Source of the DNA: Clostridia bacterium
Lineage (GTDB): Bacteria; Bacillota; Clostridia; Oscillospirales; Ruminococcaceae
Direction: 5' to 3'
Assembly (NCBI GenBank): GCA_009177225.1
Contig: WFLZ01000081.1
Span: forward strand, 33,989-39,859
DNA: 5,871 nt
The position numbers and the translations under genes are program-made. Each line of letters starts with the position of its first letter. Position 1 is the stretch's first letter. Below, in pieces: positions 3,536 to 5,871 of the stretch. Under the pieces are notes generated by a model. That model was given only the letters and a program-made list of their open reading frames with translations. It did not search any database and was not told where the DNA came from.

Positions 3536-5871
3536 ATGACGAAAAAAATAAAACTCAGTGATGCAGCTAATGACCTTAATGTTTCTGTACAGGAAATCAT
3601 TGATTATTTTGCATCAAATGGCGATACTAAGAAGAAAGCTTCAACAGGTCTTACTGAAACTGAAATGAATCTCCTGCTTGAACATTACACAAAGGTGCAT
3701 GAAGTTAAATCCTTTGACGAATATTACAAGTCACAGAACGACGAAAAACCTGTAAAAAAAGAAGAACCCCAGAAGCAGGAAAGAAAAAATTCCGGTAAAA
3801 AGTCTGAAAAGCCAGCTAAACAGTCCGTTCCTGCAAAGAAGAATGACAGAAAACCCGAACCCGTGACAGAAAATACACCTGTCAAAAAGCAGAATGATTC
3901 AAAGAAACAGGAAGAAAAGAAAGCTGAACCGGTTTCCGCAGAGACAAAGCCTGCTGAAAAGTCCAAGCCGAAAAACAGGAAGAATGACAGGAACAAACCA
4001 CAGGCTAAGGCTCAGGACAGAGGTGAACGTTCAAAGCTTAATGTTTCATTCAGTTCTGAAACTGCACAGACTTCAACTCAGCGTAGAACGGTTGATACAA
4101 GAGGAAGCTACGTTGACCTTGATAAGTACAACGAGCGTTATGAACAGATTGCTCCTACAAACAAGCACAAGAATGACAACTATTCTTCAAAGAAACAGAA
4201 GATAAACCAGAAGTCTGCACAGAGAAACAGACAGCAGTATTCAAAAAAAGAAACCGAAGCTGAAAAGCTCAAGAGACTTGAACTTGAAAGAGCAAGAAAA
4301 CAACAGCTTAAAGTGCTTATTCCTGATAATATCACTGTAAGCGAACTCGCCGCACGTCTGAAAGTTACTGCAACTGAAGTTATCAAGAAACTCATGGGTC
4401 TTGGTATCATGGCTACAATAAATCAGGAAATTGATTTTGATACAGCGTCACTTGTTGCGGAAGAACTCGGTGCAAAGGTTGAAAAGGAAGTAATCGTAAC
4501 TATCGAGGAACGTCTCATTGACGACAGTGACGACGATGATACAAATCTTGAATCACGCTGTCCTGTTGTTGTTGTAATGGGTCATGTTGACCACGGTAAG
4601 ACTTCTATTCTTGACAGAATCAGAAACGCTCATGTTGCCGCAGGTGAAGCAGGCGGTATCACTCAGCACATCGGTGCATATCAGGTAAAAGTTGACGGAC
4701 AGAACATAACTTTTCTTGATACTCCCGGACATGAAGCGTTTACTTCTATGCGTGCAAGAGGTGCAAATATAACTGATATTGCTATTCTCGTAGTAGCCGC
4801 AGACGACGGCATCATGCCTCAGACGGTTGAATCAATCAACCACGCAAAAGCTGCCGGTGTTTCGCTTATTGTTGCCATAAACAAAATGGACAAAGAAGGT
4901 GCAAATCCCGACAGAATCAAGGAAGAACTCACTAAGTACGATATCGTATGTGAAGAATGGGGTGGAGATGTTATATGTGTACCCGTATCCGCAAAGACCG
5001 GCGAGGGTATTGACGAACTTCTTGAAAACGTTCTGCTTGTTGCAGAAGTAAAGGAACTCAAGGCAAACCCCGACAGACTTGCAAAGGGTACTGTAATTGA
5101 AGCACGTCTTGACAAGGGCAGAGGTCCTATTGCCACACTTCTTGTTCAGAACGGTACATTAAAGCAGGGTGATGTGCTTATTGCAGGTACAGCAGTAGGC
5201 AGAGTAAGAGTAATGACCAATCACAAGGGCAGAACTGTTAAATCAGCAGGTCCGTCCGTTCCGGTTGAAATCACAGGTCTTGCAGAAGTTCCGAGTGCGG
5301 GCGATACTTTCAACGCAGTAGAGGACGAGAGACTTGCAAGGGAACTTGTTGAAAAGAGAAAGCACGAAGCTAAGCAGGAACAGTTCAACGCATACAGAAA
5401 AGTTACTCTTGACAACCTTTTCAGTCAGATTGCAGAGGGCGAAATAAAGGAACTCCCGATTATCGTAAAAGCAGACGTACAGGGTTCTGTTGAAGCTGTA
5501 AAGCAGTCACTTGAAAAGCTTTCAAACAATGAGGTAAGAGTAAGTGTAATTCACGGTGCGGTAGGTGCTGTAAAGGAAAGTGATGTTATGCTTGCCAATG
5601 CGTCAAATGCTATTATAGTAGGTTTCAACGTAAGACCCGACCCTGTTGCAGCAGAAAATGCAGTCCGTGACGGCGTTGATATCCGTCTTTACAGAATTAT
5701 CTATGACGCTATTGAAGAAATCACAACGGCTATGAAAGGTATGCTTGCTCCGAAGTTCCGTGAAGTTGAACTCGGACGTGTTGAAGTTCGTCAGGTATAT
5801 AAGATTTCAAACGTCGGAATGGTTGCCGGAAGCTATGTTCTTAACGGCAAGGTAACAAGAGGCTGTCAGAT
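3536..5871 (+). CDS. infB: Translation initiation factor IF-2, C-terminus beyond window
   Basis: IF2 is the GTPase that brings fMet-tRNA to the 30S P site and promotes 50S joining. The window shows 778 complete codons. Domains in order: an IF2-N domain (about 1-55), a long Lys/Glu/Gln/Asn-rich disordered linker (about 64-255), a second IF2-N domain (about 256-312; [18 protein letters not shown]), the G domain (about 340-507), domain II beta-barrel (about 510-610), domain 3 (about 620-730; [27 protein letters not shown]) and the start of the fMet-tRNA-binding C-terminal domain ([22 protein letters not shown]). All GTPase motifs are intact: GHVDHGKT (349-356), GGIT (373-376), DTPGH (395-399), NKMD (449-452) and SAK (485-487). 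The ATG at 3536 has TGGAGGT at 3519-3525, and an in-frame stop at 3515-3517 excludes a start further upstream. No internal start with a ribosome binding site, as used for the short E. coli forms, was seen. About 70-80 residues are probably missing at the right edge. Confidence 0.97.
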   Translation, partial: MTKKIKLSDAANDLNVSVQEIIDYFASNGDTKKKASTGLTETEMNLLLEHYTKVHEVKSFDEYYKSQNDEKPVKKEEPQKQERKNSGKKSEKPAKQSVPAKKNDRKPEPVTENTPVKKQNDSKKQEEKKAEPVSAETKPAEKSKPKNRKNDRNKPQAKAQDRGERSKLNVSFSSETAQTSTQRRTVDTRGSYVDLDKYNERYEQIAPTNKHKNDNYSSKKQKINQKSAQRNRQQYSKKETEAEKLKRLELERARKQQLKVLIPDNITVSELAARLKVTATEVIKKLMGLGIMATINQEIDFDTASLVAEELGAKVEKEVIVTIEERLIDDSDDDDTNLESRCPVVVVMGHVDHGKTSILDRIRNAHVAAGEAGGITQHIGAYQVKVDGQNITFLDTPGHEAFTSMRARGANITDIAILVVAADDGIMPQTVESINHAKAAGVSLIVAINKMDKEGANPDRIKEELTKYDIVCEEWGGDVICVPVSAKTGEGIDELLENVLLVAEVKELKANPDRLAKGTVIEARLDKGRGPIATLLVQNGTLKQGDVLIAGTAVGRVRVMTNHKGRTVKSAGPSVPVEITGLAEVPSAGDTFNAVEDERLARELVEKRKHEAKQEQFNAYRKVTLDNLFSQIAEGEIKELPIIVKADVQGSVEAVKQSLEKLSNNEVRVSVIHGAVGAVKESDVMLANASNAIIVGFNVRPDPVAAENAVRDGVDIRLYRIIYDAIEEITTAMKGMLAPKFREVELGRVEVRQVYKISNVGMVAGSYVLNGKVTRGCQ

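Noticed and set aside
3275..3539. Plus-strand frames spanning the end of ylxQ and the spacer, which might suggest a frameshifted extension of ylxQ or an extra small gene
   Set aside because: YlxQ already has its complete family length and ending. The alternative frames show no recognisable protein features, and no ribosome binding site was seen for them.
3724..3996. Minus-strand Phe/Ser-rich frame opposite infB, and the plus-strand frame at 3894-4205
   Set aside because: Both are shadows of the lysine-rich IF2 linker, whose AAA/GAA codons leave other frames open without stops.

Overview
This window holds a conserved bacterial translation and transcription operon, together with the start of a divergently oriented transporter lipoprotein gene. 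The gene order rimP-nusA-ylxR-ylxQ-infB is typical of Firmicutes. The AT-rich spacers, strong GGAGG-type ribosome binding sites, a NusA without the C-terminal repeat domains of Proteobacteria, and a lipoprotein resembling those of gut clostridia all suggest a low-GC clostridial species. A Ruminococcus-like member of the Oscillospirales is my best guess. The genus is an inference from protein style and cannot be proven from the window.

Layout: bases 1-719 (minus strand) encode the N-terminal 240 residues of an extracellular sugar-type solute-binding lipoprotein, which runs off the left edge. Bases 720-1083 are a divergent intergenic region with a consensus promoter for each side and a strongly structured rimP leader RNA. 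From 1084 to the right edge there are five plus-strand genes: rimP (1084-1557), nusA (1638-2858), ylxR (2862-3131), ylxQ (3109-3414) and infB (3536 onward). infB is cut at the right edge, probably about 70-80 residues before its end.

How the genes work together: RimP assists 30S ribosome maturation. NusA controls RNA polymerase pausing and termination. YlxR (RnpM) and the L7Ae-like YlxQ are small RNA-binding proteins. IF2 (infB) places initiator tRNA on the ribosome. Co-transcription ties ribosome assembly and initiation to transcription elongation control. The nusA-ylxR-ylxQ genes are packed with a 3-nt gap and then a 23-nt overlap, which implies translational coupling. rimP-nusA (80 nt) and ylxQ-infB (121 nt) have longer spacers.

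I see no mobile element, CRISPR array, tRNA or rRNA, and no clearly new multi-gene system. The items most worth checking are the leader RNA before rimP (a candidate NusA-responsive attenuator inside a larger helix), a degenerate GxxG loop in the first KH domain of NusA, and a hairpin followed by a U-tract at the ylxQ-infB junction.
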